Position numbers and translations under genes: made by a program. The notes beneath the pieces are model-generated. The model did no database searches and had not been told where the DNA came from. It saw nothing but the letters and a program-made list of their open reading frames with translations. From NCBI GenBank assembly GCA_934045075.1, contig OW203722.1, positions 10,567,396-10,631,395 on the forward strand: DNA of 64,000 bases. Reading direction: 5' to 3'. Source of the stretch: Yponomeuta sedellus (lineage: Eukaryota > Arthropoda > Insecta > Lepidoptera > Yponomeutidae). Shown piece after piece: positions 22,289-34,300 of this stretch (position 1 is its first letter; each line of letters opens with the position of its first letter).

Positions 22289-25200
22289 CATTTCTTTAAT
22301 CGGCTTCCTTTTAAAATCGTTGTTAAAATCTTTCGGCCGGAAATGATCTCTACAAACATATTTATGTTGGTGGAGTTTTTCGATGGGGATACACGCAAGA
22401 TCTTCCACAATTTTCACCCATTGTCTGCATCTAAAAAAAAAAAAAACATTCAATGCAGCTAATGCTATTAGTGCATCGTTGAAATATTGTTATGGCTTAC
22501 AGCAATTCACCCGTCGTACACTGAGGCCAGTATTACAGAAGCGTACTCAAGCGCCAATCTCTACTTAAGACTAGTTTTGAGTATGGATTTAATTTTAGAA
22601 CGTTACTTGAGTCAAGATTCATCAAGCGCGACTCAACTGAGTAATAGCTAATTCGAGAACGATACTTGGGTAGCAATCTCTACTTAAGTAAAGATCAAAT
22701 CTGTATTTACTCAAGTGTGGTCGGAACCACGCTTGAGAGTCGATCGGCCAGTTATTATAGTTGTCAATTTGGAATGTTTATTGCAAAATTCATATATTCG
22801 AAGCCTTGATTACTATGACGAAATAGTTAATGATAGCAGCAGCCCCTAGGCATTTAATGGACGCTGAAGACCCCTACTGCATGGATTCTAATAAGGGTTT
22901 ATGTGCAAAAACAATTACATTAATATTGGGGTGGTTTCATTGAATAAATTTCACGCAACACAATCACTTCGCGAGCGCTTCCGTGCTTCGCAAGGTATGT
23001 TAAGCCGTTGGTGCCGGCTGTCATATAATGGCAGTCGTTAAGCCATGTCAAAGGCCTTATGGGCGGCTTGATAACTTCTGACTGTAAGACCCGCTACTGT
23101 CTTACAATCCTCCACCAACCCGGACTTGGCCCCCGTGGTAGAGTATGGCTTAACCTTCTTGCGATGCAGGAAGAGACCCGTGCCCCAGCAGTGGGGACAC
23201 ACAAGGGTTGATAACGAACACAATCACTTCACCTGGTCCCAAACTAGGATATAGGGAAGAGCGGGTGATCGTGCTCTTCCACTATAAAGGGAAATTTCCC
23301 GCCAGGCAGATCGTATGCCTGGGGACGGCCGGTCCAACTATTGTTAGTCGGACGTTATATTTATGCTATGTCATTGAAACACTTTGATTGCGCGATGCAG
23401 GAATATTGGAGTTTGTAGTGCGCGCGCAGAGTTGACATATGCTCGCCACATCACTCCCCTTCAAGACCGTAGCTACGCATAGCTAGGTCTGATAGGAATC
23501 GAAGTCTGTGCTCTAAAGCCTGCAAGTGCCAGGTGACGCTGAGTCAGTGAGTCGACTAGCGGTTGAGGGTGTTCGGCGGCTAACAGTCACTTCACCGGCG
23601 ACAGTACCATGGAGCCCGCGCATGTGGTAGGAACCGGTGAAGGCTGCTGTATCACTGGCAACGTGTACGTGTGCTGTTGCTGTGTGGCTGCCGTGCCGAG
23701 GGGTTAGAGGAAGATCACCATCAGTCCCAGTAGTCGGTGCGTTGACTGTAGTGGAACTGATGAAGTGAGAGGGAAGATTTCTGGCCTTGCTTTGAGACTA
23801 ATGTAGTGGAGTGCTGCGAGAGCGAAGGAAGGTTGACAATGTTCTGTCACTATACTTTGATAACCTGTACTTTGATAACCAGGCAAGAACGTCACAAACA
23901 TGAAAGTACACCGAGACTGTGGTCACTTGTACAAATATATAGGCCCACAGTGGGAATCGAACTCACAAGCTCGGTCTTGGTAACCAAGCGCCTTAGCGGA
24001 AGACAGTCACAAAGAGGAATAAATAAAATAATCAGTAAAACAATCTCAGCTTTTTTATTGCTCATAAATTTGTAACATAATTGACACATATTCTATAAAT
24101 CCGCTGTGTTGAAATTGACTTTTTATGTTCCTCGAGGAGGATCCTCTCCACTGTGGTGAAGTTGAAGTTTTGTGTTCAACGAGCAGGTTCCTCTCCACTG
24201 CGATGAGGTTGAAGTTTTATGTTTACTGAGCAGGTTCCTCTCCACTGCGGTGAGGTTGAAGTTTTATGTTCAACAAGCAGGTTCCTCTCCACTGCGGTGA
24301 AGTTGAAGTTTTATGTTCAACGAGCAGGTTCCTCTTCACTACGGTGAAGTTGAAGTTTTATGTTCAACAAGCAGGTTCCTCTTCACTGCAGTGAAGTTGA
24401 AGTTTTATGTTCAATGAGCAGGTTCCTCTCTACTGCGGTGAAGTTGAAGTTTTATGTTCAACAAGCAGGTTCCTCTCCACTGCGGTGAAGTTGAAGTTTT
24501 ATGTTCAACGAGCAGGTTCCTCTTCACTGCGGTGAAGTTGAAGTTTTATGTTCAACAAGCAGGTTCCTCTTCACTGCAGTGAAGTTGAAGTTTTATGTTC
24601 AATGAGCAGGTTCCTCTCTACTGCGGTGAAGTTGAAGTTTTATGTTCAACAAGCAGGTTCCTCTCTGCTGCGGTGAAGTTGAAGTTTTATGTCCAACGAG
24701 CAGGTTCCTCTGCACTGCGGTGAAGTTGAAGTTTTAGGTTCCATGAGCAGGTTCCTCTCCACCGCGATGAAGTTGAGTTTTTGTCTTCTACGAGGAGGAC
24801 CCTCTCTACTGCAGTGAAGTTGACTTTTTATGTTCCACAAGGAGGATTCTTTCCACTATGGTGAAGTTCCTTGTTTTCATTTTTTCACATCTCGTTTCAA
24901 AACAGCGATTCATTTTCAAATTAAACCACACCGACTATGTACAGATATGAGTAATTTAGTTAACTTAAATAAATCACAAATTAGAAATAAATAGACAGCT
25001 GACAGACGTCAACAAGAGAATTATTTTATTGACATTTGTTACGTTCCGTTCTGTACTCAAAGCGAATAAATAAACAAGAAGCGTGAACGTTTTGCTTCCT
25101 TTAAATATACGGTTCATTACAAACTAATAACTAAATAAAGAAACTTTGAACATTTTATTTACGAATACATAAACATTATTTTAGTTTCCTCTGTATATTT

Positions 25201-25774
25201 GACATAATTTACTAAGTTTCATCGTCACGTTTTTGTAACATGCGTAAAACGGAATAAAAATCTACACTTGTATTTTTCTTGTCATAGAAAACAAACTTTG
25301 ATCATAGACAATCTTATTGCAGTTCTGAATCTCTACTTAAGCAGTGATTGGCTGATCTCTACTCAAGAACTGTTTGAAAATAAAGGGAGTGCTTGAGCAT
25401 CGATTCAGCGCTCAAGTAATGATTGGGCGATCTGAGATCAATCTGTGCTTGAGCATCGTTCTGTAATACCGGCCTGAGTAGTAATTCTGACCAAGGTACT
25501 TATCAGATATTTTTTTTTATCGATATTGAATATGTGTATGGCACATCACTATGACATTGAAACATCTGAATATTTTTCTCTTATTACATTAGTTACGTTA
25601 TTTAACATAATTTATGATCTTGCTCTTGTGCAAGATGACAAAAACTGTAGCCAGAAATACTTACCGGTCTTTATCCCTAGGAAATTTACTCATAAACTTT
25701 CTTTTGGTACCCTTTGACCGGCTGCATCTTATTTTACAAATGGCACAAGTTCGACACCATCCGATCAGTGCCAT
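22289..25774 (-). CDS. THAP-type zinc-finger protein, first two coding exons
   Basis: Exon 25774-25665 (110 nt, ends in GTAAGT) and exon 22430-22289 (142 nt, ends in GTGAGT) join in phase. Together they give a near-complete THAP domain: cysteines at 7, 10, 13 and 17, the FMSKFPRDKDR segment, CRQWV, and the closing VCRDHF (C-x2-H). THAP domains are C2CH zinc fingers that bind DNA and occur in transcription factors and P-element-type transposases. The rest of the protein is not certain (see 21400-22103). The 3.2-kb intron contains a whole inverted-repeat element and a minisatellite. The first ATG is at 25774, with an AT-rich leader upstream. Confidence 0.7.
22963..23218 (+). mobile_element. 5S-like SINE, body only
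   Basis: Starts at 'cacttcgcgagcgcttccgtg' and runs through the conserved body to 'caagggttgata'. The 5S-like head is missing. Confidence 0.75.
23943..24006 (-). repeat. tRNA-like sequence (SINE head)
   Basis: The minus strand has a T-arm box (gagttcgattcccact) and a preceding tRNA-like half (gctaaggcgcttggttacc). The D arm is poor and the anticodon stem is irregular, so it reads as a tRNA-derived SINE fragment and not a tRNA gene. Confidence 0.5.
24125..24870. repeat. Minisatellite, 47-bp unit, about 15 copies
   Basis: The unit gttcctctccactgcggtga-agttgaagttttatg-ttcaacgagcag repeats head to tail with a 47-base period. Variants alternate (cgagcag/caagcag; cactgcggtg/cactgcagtg), and higher-order pairs and triplets are visible. 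The outer units are more divergent. It lies in the THAP intron. Open frames that cross it are repeat artefacts. Confidence 0.93.
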
Positions 25775-26004
25775 TATTAAAAGAAAATCACTAAACACTG
25801 TACAACAATATACACACAGCTAGATATTGAAAAAACATAAAACACAAAAAAAAATTAACTAGAAAACGTTTTAGTATGTGCCGCGTTCCGCCATATTTGT
25901 TGTGTTTTCAGTTTGACATTGACAGCAAAGAAAGAGTAAGTAATATTATAGAGTGAGACAAATATATGTCCGCCATTAAAACGGGGCTAAATGCGAACAA
26001 ATAC
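25775..26004. other. THAP gene upstream region
   Basis: Sequence upstream of the THAP start codon. It contains a CCGCCAT-type motif (25891-25898) and TA-rich stretches. No defined promoter element can be claimed. Confidence 0.3.
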
Positions 26005-26208
26005 AGTGCGTTCACGTTAACTTGACGCTTGAGAGAATTGGTAACAAGGACATAACATGTGAATTAGCTTTTACCTAATCGGAAGATGGTTAAACAAGCC
26101 CTCAATCCTTTTATTTTCCCCAAGTAATGGGAATGATTTCTTATTTAACATGGTAACAGTAAACATCTCAGTGTTACCAATTCTCTCACGCGTCAAGTTA
26201 ACGTGAAC

Positions 26209-27112
26209 CAGGGATGTTAAACGCGTCATAATTATGGTACATGTACCATAATTCAGTCGTTCGTACCATGTACCATGATAAATCCATTATGATACGCGAA
26301 AGTACTATAATTTTGCCATTTCATAATAAGCACTTTTGCATCACATATTTTCATCCTTCGCTTTTGCTATTGACGAGTTTTTTATATATATCGATATCTA
26401 ACAACACAAAAAAATAATTCATTCATTTCGTTTAGTAATTTGATAAGAACGTTCATAATTATCTTAAAAACCTACCTATCGTTCATATCTGTGATAGTTT
26501 TTGTAGTCTGTGGATTGTAAGTGAACTTCACAGGTGAACTTTGTAGCTTTATCGGTAATTTTTCTTCAAAAAGTTGAACTTAGTCAGAAGTAAGTAGCGA
26601 ATAGCACAGAGTGCTTAGTGCGAGTTTTTTAACTACTCGATCGCGTTAACGTAAACTCATATTTCTATGGCATCGAGGAAGCGCCACCTAGCGACAAGTA
26701 TGGCAATTAAAATTGCTGAGTGCGAGTTGTAATGGTTTACGTTGAAAAGTGAACACGTTTACCAGCCAAAACACGAATAAACGCGAGTGCGAGTTGTACT
26801 GTGACAGCGATTTGCCAGTTCGAACGGTTAACTTACTCATACTCACTACTCACTGCTCGATTAACGCGGTAGTAAAGTTATTCGATTGGATCTGTCAAAC
26901 TCGCACTAAGCACTCTGATTAAAAAGAACTGAGCGAGTAGAGTGTTCGTTTGAAGAATTTATGAAAATTCGAAGAAATTTTAATACTTTAATTAATAGTA
27001 CCTACTTACCTAATTTATTAAAGTTTTCCCACCCGTACCTTATTTTTTTCAAAAATACCATAATTTTGAGCGTCTGGTGCCATAATTCAAGAGTTGGCAT
27101 CTAACATCCCTG
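26209..27112. mobile_element. hAT-like non-autonomous element with 8-bp target duplication
   Basis: Ends CAGGGATGTTA (26209) and TAACATCCCTG (to 27112) are inverted. The 8 bases acgtgaac occur directly on both sides (26201-26208, 27113-27120), and they are host MITE sequence. Subterminal 'ggtac..ataatt' motifs recur at both ends. No transposase. A third element lies inside it. Confidence 0.88.
26607..26917. mobile_element. Harbinger-like MITE nested in the hAT-like element
   Basis: This 311-bp element has inverted ends cagagtgcttagtgcgagtt. The core tgcttagtRYgagtt is shared with the complete Harbinger element at 14305-19168, which makes it a plausible non-autonomous relative. A target duplication is not clear. 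Confidence 0.7.
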
Positions 27113-27328
27113 ACGTGAACGCACAATAATTCAAAGTTCCTACTTGCGCTAGGCTGTAATCTGTGATCTACCGACTACTACTACTGAGGCAGGCGCGAAT
27201 TATCTATAGATTTATAGTCTGTGCGGTTCTAGAAGAAATAAATTGAATCAAATTCAGTTTTTCATGTGCTAAAAATATCTACAGGACCTCAGCTAGTGAA
27301 ATTGTGTGGTTGAAGCGTTTGAAACATC

Positions 27329-27438
27329 GTAAGTAAAACATTTGTAAATAGGTACTGGTAAACTATGTAGTAAGATGGCGTCTGTGCCAGTCGACGGTTG
27401 CTCGGTAATAATTTGAGACGTACTAATTCGTTTTTCAG
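27329..27438 (+). other. Leader intron of Skp1
   Basis: Donor c|gtaagt at 27329 and acceptor tttttcag at 27438 lie immediately before the start codon. Predicted from splice consensus only. Confidence 0.6.
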
Positions 27439-27927
27439 ATGCCGAACATTAAATTGCAGTCTTCGGACAATGAAATCTTCGACGTAGATGTTGAAATAGC
27501 AAAATGCTCTGTTACAATAAAAACTATGCTGGAGGACTTGGGCATGGATGAAGATGAAGAAGAAGTAGTACCTCTGCCCAATGTCAACTCTGCAATACTG
27601 AAGAAAGTGATTCAGTGGGCAACATACCACAAAGACGATCCACCTCTACCGGAAGATGACGAAAACAAAGAGAAGCGAACTGATGACATCTCATCATGGG
27701 ATGCAGATTTCCTAAAAGTGGATCAAGGTACACTGTTTGAACTTATCTTAGCTGCAAATTACTTAGACATTAAAGGTCTATTGGATGTAACCTGCAAGAC
27801 TGTTGCCAACATGATCAAGGGCAAAACTCCTGAAGAGATTCGCAAGACTTTCAATATAAAGAATGATTTTACTGCGGCCGAGGAAGATCAAGTCCGCAAA
27901 GAAAATGAATGGTGTGAGGAAAAGTAA
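27439..27927 (+). CDS. Skp1: Skp1, SCF ubiquitin-ligase adaptor
   Basis: An uninterrupted 162-residue frame is Skp1 from end to end. The N-terminal BTB/POZ-type fold ([17 protein letters not shown], about 1-70) binds cullin-1. The acidic linker ([18 protein letters not shown]) follows. The C-terminal helices ([45 protein letters not shown]) bind F-box proteins. Length and ending match the family. Skp1 links F-box substrate receptors to Cul1-Rbx1 in the cytosol and nucleus. A leader intron (27329-27438, GTAAGT...TTTCAG) ends exactly at the ATG. An AATAAA lies near 28293. The coding region itself has no intron, so retroposition was considered, but the spliced leader argues for the native gene. 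Confidence 0.97.
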   Translation: MPNIKLQSSDNEIFDVDVEIAKCSVTIKTMLEDLGMDEDEEEVVPLPNVNSAILKKVIQWATYHKDDPPLPEDDENKEKRTDDISSWDADFLKVDQGTLFELILAANYLDIKGLLDVTCKTVANMIKGKTPEEIRKTFNIKNDFTAAEEDQVRKENEWCEEK

Positions 27928-28388
27928 ATGACTGTTCTATTAATTTTCAATGTGTATTTAATTTTTCTGTTAAACTGAGACATCTGTCAGTATTAGCTGT
28001 ACAGTTTTTGGGCAGTCTTAATTTTATCATGACTAGGTATGTGAATTTAACCAAATTGTACACCAACACAATTTGATTCCATTTGCTTCATATGAAATGA
28101 AAGTAATTTTGTGTATTGTTATGTCTTGTGTTGGAGAAAGTGTAACAGTAATATTAATTCCAAGGTGAAAATTCTAATAGAAGTTTTTATGGTTTTGTAC
28201 TGACAGCAGCTGTATATACTTACCAACCTACTAATATTTTTTTTCTTTTTTAATGTCTACATAAGTTTCCGAATCTTTGCTCTGAACAATATAATAAAAT
28301 AACCCAGAAGCAGGAGAGAAAACCTTTTAATGAACAAGTACCTATTCAGTATAATCTTAACTATAAAAATATTTCCTCTTCGATGCAC

Positions 28389-31300
28389 TTATGCTATACA
28401 TCGAAATGTGTCTTCTACTTTAGTGTAAGTGTTTGGCATGAAGAAGCTGTCTATGCAAGTAAGAATGGGACTATCGAAGCGTCCTAATGTCGCCCCACAT
28501 GATGCTGCACCCAGTAGCAGACCAAATATGAAAGAAATGCCAACAAAAGTTGCCAATGCACATTGGCACTTCAAATGATGTTTTTGAAGGAGTTGTCTGC
28601 ACCGTTGAATAAAGCTTTGAACTGACCTGAAATTAATACAGGACTACAATGATTTCACAGCGGGGAAGGAGGCAAGTACATAAATAAAACAATTTGTGAG
28701 ATGAAAGTCATTTTCGCGATTCGTCACATGAGACAGACCACCTTAGCAAGAAGCCACAAGAGATTTAAGGGGTGTTTTCTCGTGGTCCCATTATTTTGTC
28801 CCGTTAACGGGTCCACGAGGGATAACTATTCCTCATGGTCCCGCTAATAAATATGATGCCTCCTGTATAAGAATTTTCACTGGCTTGTCACATTCAGCAC
28901 CACGCTTCTCTCCTTCTCCCTGTTGCTCATACAACTTTCCTGAATAAGTTTTAATTTTGGAAAAGAAAGTAATGGGATTGCATGAGGTCATGGGTAGCTT
29001 TATTGTATAGTTTATTAGTTAAACAGAGATAGAGTCCGGGTCAAATTTCGATTTTGGAAAACTTACTAGGCTCTCACGGAAATGTAAGTGATTTTATAAA
29101 TATATGGAAAAATCTGTGATTTGATCACCCCTCTAGGGGTCTCGAATGCTTTTGGAAAAAAGTACTAGGCTCACATGGAGATGGAGTTGATTGCGTTTTT
29201 ATGCCGGGTTTTTTTGAAATACGCAATTCCTGAAACGTTCGTAGTTTGTTTTAAAACAACTCAAGTGATGATTTTTCTAGAATGATAATAAAGAATGTCC
29301 ATTCTGGGTATACGAAAAAACTTTGGCCGTTGCATCTTCCTTATGTTGCGATCCAGTGGCACCTTCACTTGCAAAGGACCACTGCAATACCGGGGATATA
29401 GTTTTAACACAAAATAAATAACACAGGTGTGTAACACATTATGGTTATAACCATTGTCTATCTAAAAAAGTCAATACAATGTAAAATAAAAACGAAACTT
29501 CCTTTTTTCAAAAAACGAAATATTTTCATATTTGAAACATAAAAGTGATCATAAATGACAAAATTCTAATCCACTCTTAAGAATTGCGCATTTCAGACAT
29601 AACCCTGTATATAATGAAGCGGGTTATTACATATGGTCAAAACTGTTTCTTGTAAGAAAGTACTGTGGTCTGGGTATGCATTTTTTATGTATCCTTTAAA
29701 CGTTCTACTGGAGGACTGGAGGCCTTCTCTGAGAGGCGGAATATGAGCTTAATTACCACACATGCCCACGTCGGATTGGCAATTTCAAGCGCTAGGGTAG
29801 GTATCCTAATATCGCATTTCATGGATAAATAAATAATGGCTTAAATGAGTCCCTTGCTATAATTTTAATAGGCAAGAAGAATAAAACATTACACATTAAA
29901 ACTTTGTCTTATATTATACCTTGCGCTTTCATGAGAGCCTAATACTTTTCTCAAGTGACTTCTTTGCAAAAAATATTATTCTACTACAGTACAAAAAAAA
30001 AGGGATGTTATCAATGTCTTGCAATTTCATTGGACACTAGTACCTACTCTTTCTCAAACATTTCGTGCTTTCCACTTCTTTGCTTAAAAAAATATTAATT
30101 AGTTAAGTTAGTCTACAGTACAAAAAAAGTTATGTTTTCCCCATGTCTTGCAATTTCATTAGACCCTAATACTTTTTCTCAGACATTTATTCAAAAGGAG
30201 CTCCAAAGGTCCTCCTTGTGCGAGCCTAAAAGCTCTTCTTCCATTATTTGAGCGCCTAATACTTTCTGCTTTTAAATTCTATCGTACTTTGTGTCGCGTT
30301 ATGTATTTATGCTGTATTTATTTTTCCTTTTCACAGGAGGCATCATCTTCTTTAATGGGACTACGAGAAATAGTTTATCCCTCGTGGATCCGTTGATGAC
30401 GTATAACGGGACCACGAGGGATAGTTATCCCTCGTGGACCCGTTAACGGGACAAAATAATGGGACCACGAGAAAACACCCGATCTAAGTGACTTTCGTTA
30501 TTCGTAACATTATCATGTAGTCTCATACTGCATTGGTCACAATGTGAAATTGACACATTCGTATTAACCCACATTCTTAGTTCAGTGTAGTACAGTAAGG
30601 AATAAAACTCCCTTACTCCTTGTCATACCACTAATTCGTCAATCTGCTTTGTCCCTTGATGCAAGTACAGGAACAGTTGTTGAGAGTGTGATGGTGATTA
30701 GGCAGTTAAGTGCTTTGGTTATTGCATTGCCTTTGGGTCTAGATCACTGCACAACCAAATAACCACTTCTTCTATGGTAAAAATAAGTGATTGTATTTTA
30801 ATTTCAGAGCAAATTATATTAGGTCTTACTTTTTTGAAGCTACCCGCAGAAAACAAAATATGACATCAATTCTTTTTAACCAGAAAATTAATTTTATCAA
30901 CACCCTAGTACCTACCTCGAAATCTTAGATATGTTGGCAGTAATTGTACACTAGACCCTAGAAGAAAAATTTGGGTTAATACAATTGGTTCAATTTCATA
31001 TTGTGACCAATGCAGTACATATATGCGACTAGGCGATAACGTGACGAATAACCAAAGTCATCTATATTATCTCTTGGGGCTTCTCGGTAAGGTGGTCTAT
31101 GTCTCATGTGACGAATCGCGAAAGTGACGTTCATCCCACAAATCAATAAGTTACGTTCATCTCACAAATCAATAAAACTAATGGTGTGAGGAAAAGTAAA
31201 CACCTGTTCCCTGTTTTCTACTCTAATCAACTGTGTGAATCAACCAGTTGATCAGAGTGTAAGTTGATTCAGGCAATGTTCTAAAAAAAGGAAAAAAAAT

Positions 31301-34300
31301 TAGTTATGTACCTATAGTTGATTAAATACCTACATTTTGTACTTAATTTTTTTCCTTTTGTTCCTATCGAATCAATAATAAAACCAAGATGAAATTTTTG
31401 GCGGAATTAGTCCCATCCATCTTATTTTGGCAGTTCCTATAGATAATAATAATATTGGCCTTTTGCATCTACTTAATGAGAAGCGTCCAGTGGCATCTTC
31501 ACCTACACTAGATGGGTGAAGAGACCACTCCGATGCTGTAGTGCCTGGGACATTGTTTTAAAGATAGTGTAGGCTTGCATAGCACCTATACCATCCTGAC
31601 AGCTTAGTCGGCCTAGCCCACAGGAAAGACTAGTCAATACGTGCGGAGCCAACCAAGCCGCGGGTTTCCTCACGATGTGTTTCTTCACAGTTAGCGTGTG
31701 GTATTGCGACTACAAATTCGCAAATGTACGATACTGCAAAAGATAATACTCATAGAAATGGGTTTATATAACTCAATTAAGTTGTGGAGACCGACAGGAG
31801 CAAACCAGGAGAATAATAAATATTCCTATCGGATTGACTGAATGGTTTGGAACAAAACATAGTTGAACTGTCAAGTTGATTGGAGTGGAAAATGGGGTTA
31901 CTACCACTCGACAGCAGCAAGAGAATTAGCAAAGGGTAAACCATATTGACGCATAAGGTCCCGTTTGCAAAGTCCTTTTTCATTTTTCTCAAAATGGGTA
32001 GTGTACTACTATCATCGAACTATATGGTTTACTATTCACATAATATATTAACAAGTAGGAAGACTCGGCTAGTCAATGTATATCGAATTGTCATAATAAA
32101 CCATGAGTTGTAGTTTTATGAAACTGGTCACCATTTATATTTTTGTTGCAAAGGCGCGCTTAATGTAGAACCGAGCACCTAAAGGGCCCCCGTGTAAAAG
32201 TTGATGTTGTGCTGTCGACTGTACATACCTTAGGTAGGTATTTCCTATTTAATATATTTTTCAAACGCGTTGAATTAAGAACCTAAAATCAAACTAAAAC
32301 ACCATTGAAAACAACGTTATTTTAAACCTTGTTGTTAATTTATGTTCTTAGTCACAGATTTCTTCTTCAGGCTATATTAGTCCATTGCTGGACATAGCCC
32401 TCCCCTAATGAGCGTCACAGCTCCCTGTCTTCAGCTTGGCGCATCCAGTATCTGCCGGCAGATTTTCGCAGATCGTCATCCCACCTGGTCGGAGGGCGTC
32501 CTACACTACGTTTGCGGAGTCGCGGTCTCCACTCAAGAACACGTTCACTCCAACGGTTTTCGGTTCTTCGCGAGATATGGCCAGCCCACTTCCATTTCAG
32601 CTCGCTAATTCTCTGAGCTATGTCTATAACTTTGTTTCTCTGTCGGATGCATTCGTTACGATTCCTATCCTTTAGAGAAACCCGAGCATAGCTCTCTCCA
32701 TAGCTCGCTGAGCGACTTTGAACTGGTGGACCAACACTTTCGTGAGTGTTCATGTCTCGGCTCCGTAGGTCATCCACAGGTAGGACGCACTGATGGAAAA
32801 CTTTCGTTTTCAAACATTACGGTATGGATGACGAGAAGACTCTGCGTAGTTTCCCAAACGCTGCCCAGCCTAGCTGGTTCCTCCTCTTGGCCTCCCTCTG
32901 AGGTAGCCTGCTGATTCTTAGCACCCCTGCCCCGCCGTTACCATGGCCAGGAATAGCGGCGGCCGGGAACTGGGGGATTGGGGGGTTAGGGGATCATTGG
33001 GAGATAATGCCCATAATCCCCACGCTGGGCATGCGGATTGGGGATCGCAGTTTGGTGAAATTGTATTGCAGGGGGCGCTGCTGCCCACCTCCCGGTTTGT
33101 GTCCCTTAGCCGCCTTTTGGCGACGCCCCGCGGAAAGAATTTGGGTTGGTGCTATTCTCTAGGCCGACACCACACAGCAGATTTGCGTGATTTATACTAT
33201 GTACGTGACGAAGCTTATGCCTCCCCTCCCCCTTGTCACAAATTGTTGACACTCATCGTCCACCTCAACGTGTGACGTAATTTATTAATGCGCTCAGTTA
33301 GTGTGATGACTGTGACGCCACACCTTATCATTTATCATCTTGAGGCTATGGATAGATAAGCAATAAGCATTCAGATTCTTAATGAATAACTGTCTCACAA
33401 AATTTGTGCACCTTGGTGGAATGCGATGTCCTTCCCGCTTCGATCACGCCCCTTCGGTCGCACCAGTATGGTTAGCATCTTCGTTGCCGATAAACTTTTG
33501 CCTTTAATATACGTAAAGGAGGCAATAAACTAGGTGATCTAAACACGCACGCGGGCGAGACCTTTCGATAAGTACCGATGAATAGTATTAATTCGTAAAA
33601 TTTAGGCCAAGTGCGAGTCGGATCTGCGCACCGAGCGATCCGTACAAAGTAGGTAATTACATATTATAAACCAGCTTCAATCGCGGCTACGTCCGCGTGA
33701 GAAATAATCCCACGGGTCTACCGGGATACCAAGTATACTATGTGCTAATTTAGATCTTTGACTATCTGTACTCTAAGTTTCATGTAAATCCTTGCAGCCG
33801 TTTGTAGTTTCAAATGAGGCTGTAGCCACATACGTGGCGAAAAACTTTCAGCGTGGTACGCTGGGGCGAAGAATTATTATTGAAGCGAAATCCACGAGAT
33901 GACACAGGAGCGACAAACATGGTCGCGAAAAACTTTCGTAGCATGGTACGCTGGGGCCTCATGGATTTCGCTTCAATAGTTCTTCGTTCCAGCGTACCAT
34001 ACCACGCTGAAAGATTTTTGCCATAACGTCATTCGAAACTACGTACCGGACCCGTTTGAAAATCGAGTCTCGCAGTATTTTCCGCAGTAGCTTTACCCGA
34101 ACTTCGAAGACAATTTTTTTAAGATTAATTAAAATTATACAAATTAATTAATTTAAGACTAGAAATGTAGGTATAGTTTTGACACTTTTTTTCCTCTATT
34201 TGTAGTATAAGACAATATTACTTTCCAAACAGGTCAAGGGGTAGTACCCTATTATTTTTGATTCCCTGGAGTGTTAATAGATAGATACCTTGTGGTGGTT

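Larger units (their letters stand above)
22524..25475. mobile_element. Inverted-repeat element in the THAP intron, 2.95 kb
   Basis: The left end aggccagtattacagaa and the right end (complement aggccggtattacagaa) form a 17-bp inverted repeat. Next to both ends are many degenerate copies of 'ctcaag / cttgag' motifs (for example tctctacttaag, gcttgagcatcg) in both orientations. Inside are a 5S-like SINE, a tRNA-like SINE and the minisatellite. No transposase was found and no target duplication could be assigned. Confidence 0.6.
26005..27124. mobile_element. Foldback MITE, family 2 (copy 2), split by an insertion
   Basis: Same element as 13652-13862: agtgcgttcac starts at 26005 and the complementary end finishes at 27124. 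It is interrupted inside its right terminal repeat by the hAT-like element 26209-27112. Confidence 0.85.
28691..31140. mobile_element. Large foldback element, split by a 1.7-kb insertion
   Basis: The left arm (cgcgattcgtcacatgagac, gaccacctta, then after the insertion gtgactttcgttattcg and ctgcattggtcacaa) is the imperfect complement of the right arm (31000-31140). Arms are over 150 bases. The short sequence after the right end is a partial duplicate of the terminus (31150-31170). Confidence 0.75.

Noticed and set aside
24646..24840. Repetitive frame with LHCSRE-like units
   Set aside because: Comes from the 47-bp minisatellite and is not a gene. The 47-base period is not a multiple of three, so the repeats are not kept in frame.
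24125..24870. CRISPR-like array
   Set aside because: The unit repeats without unique spacers, and the DNA is from an animal nuclear genome.
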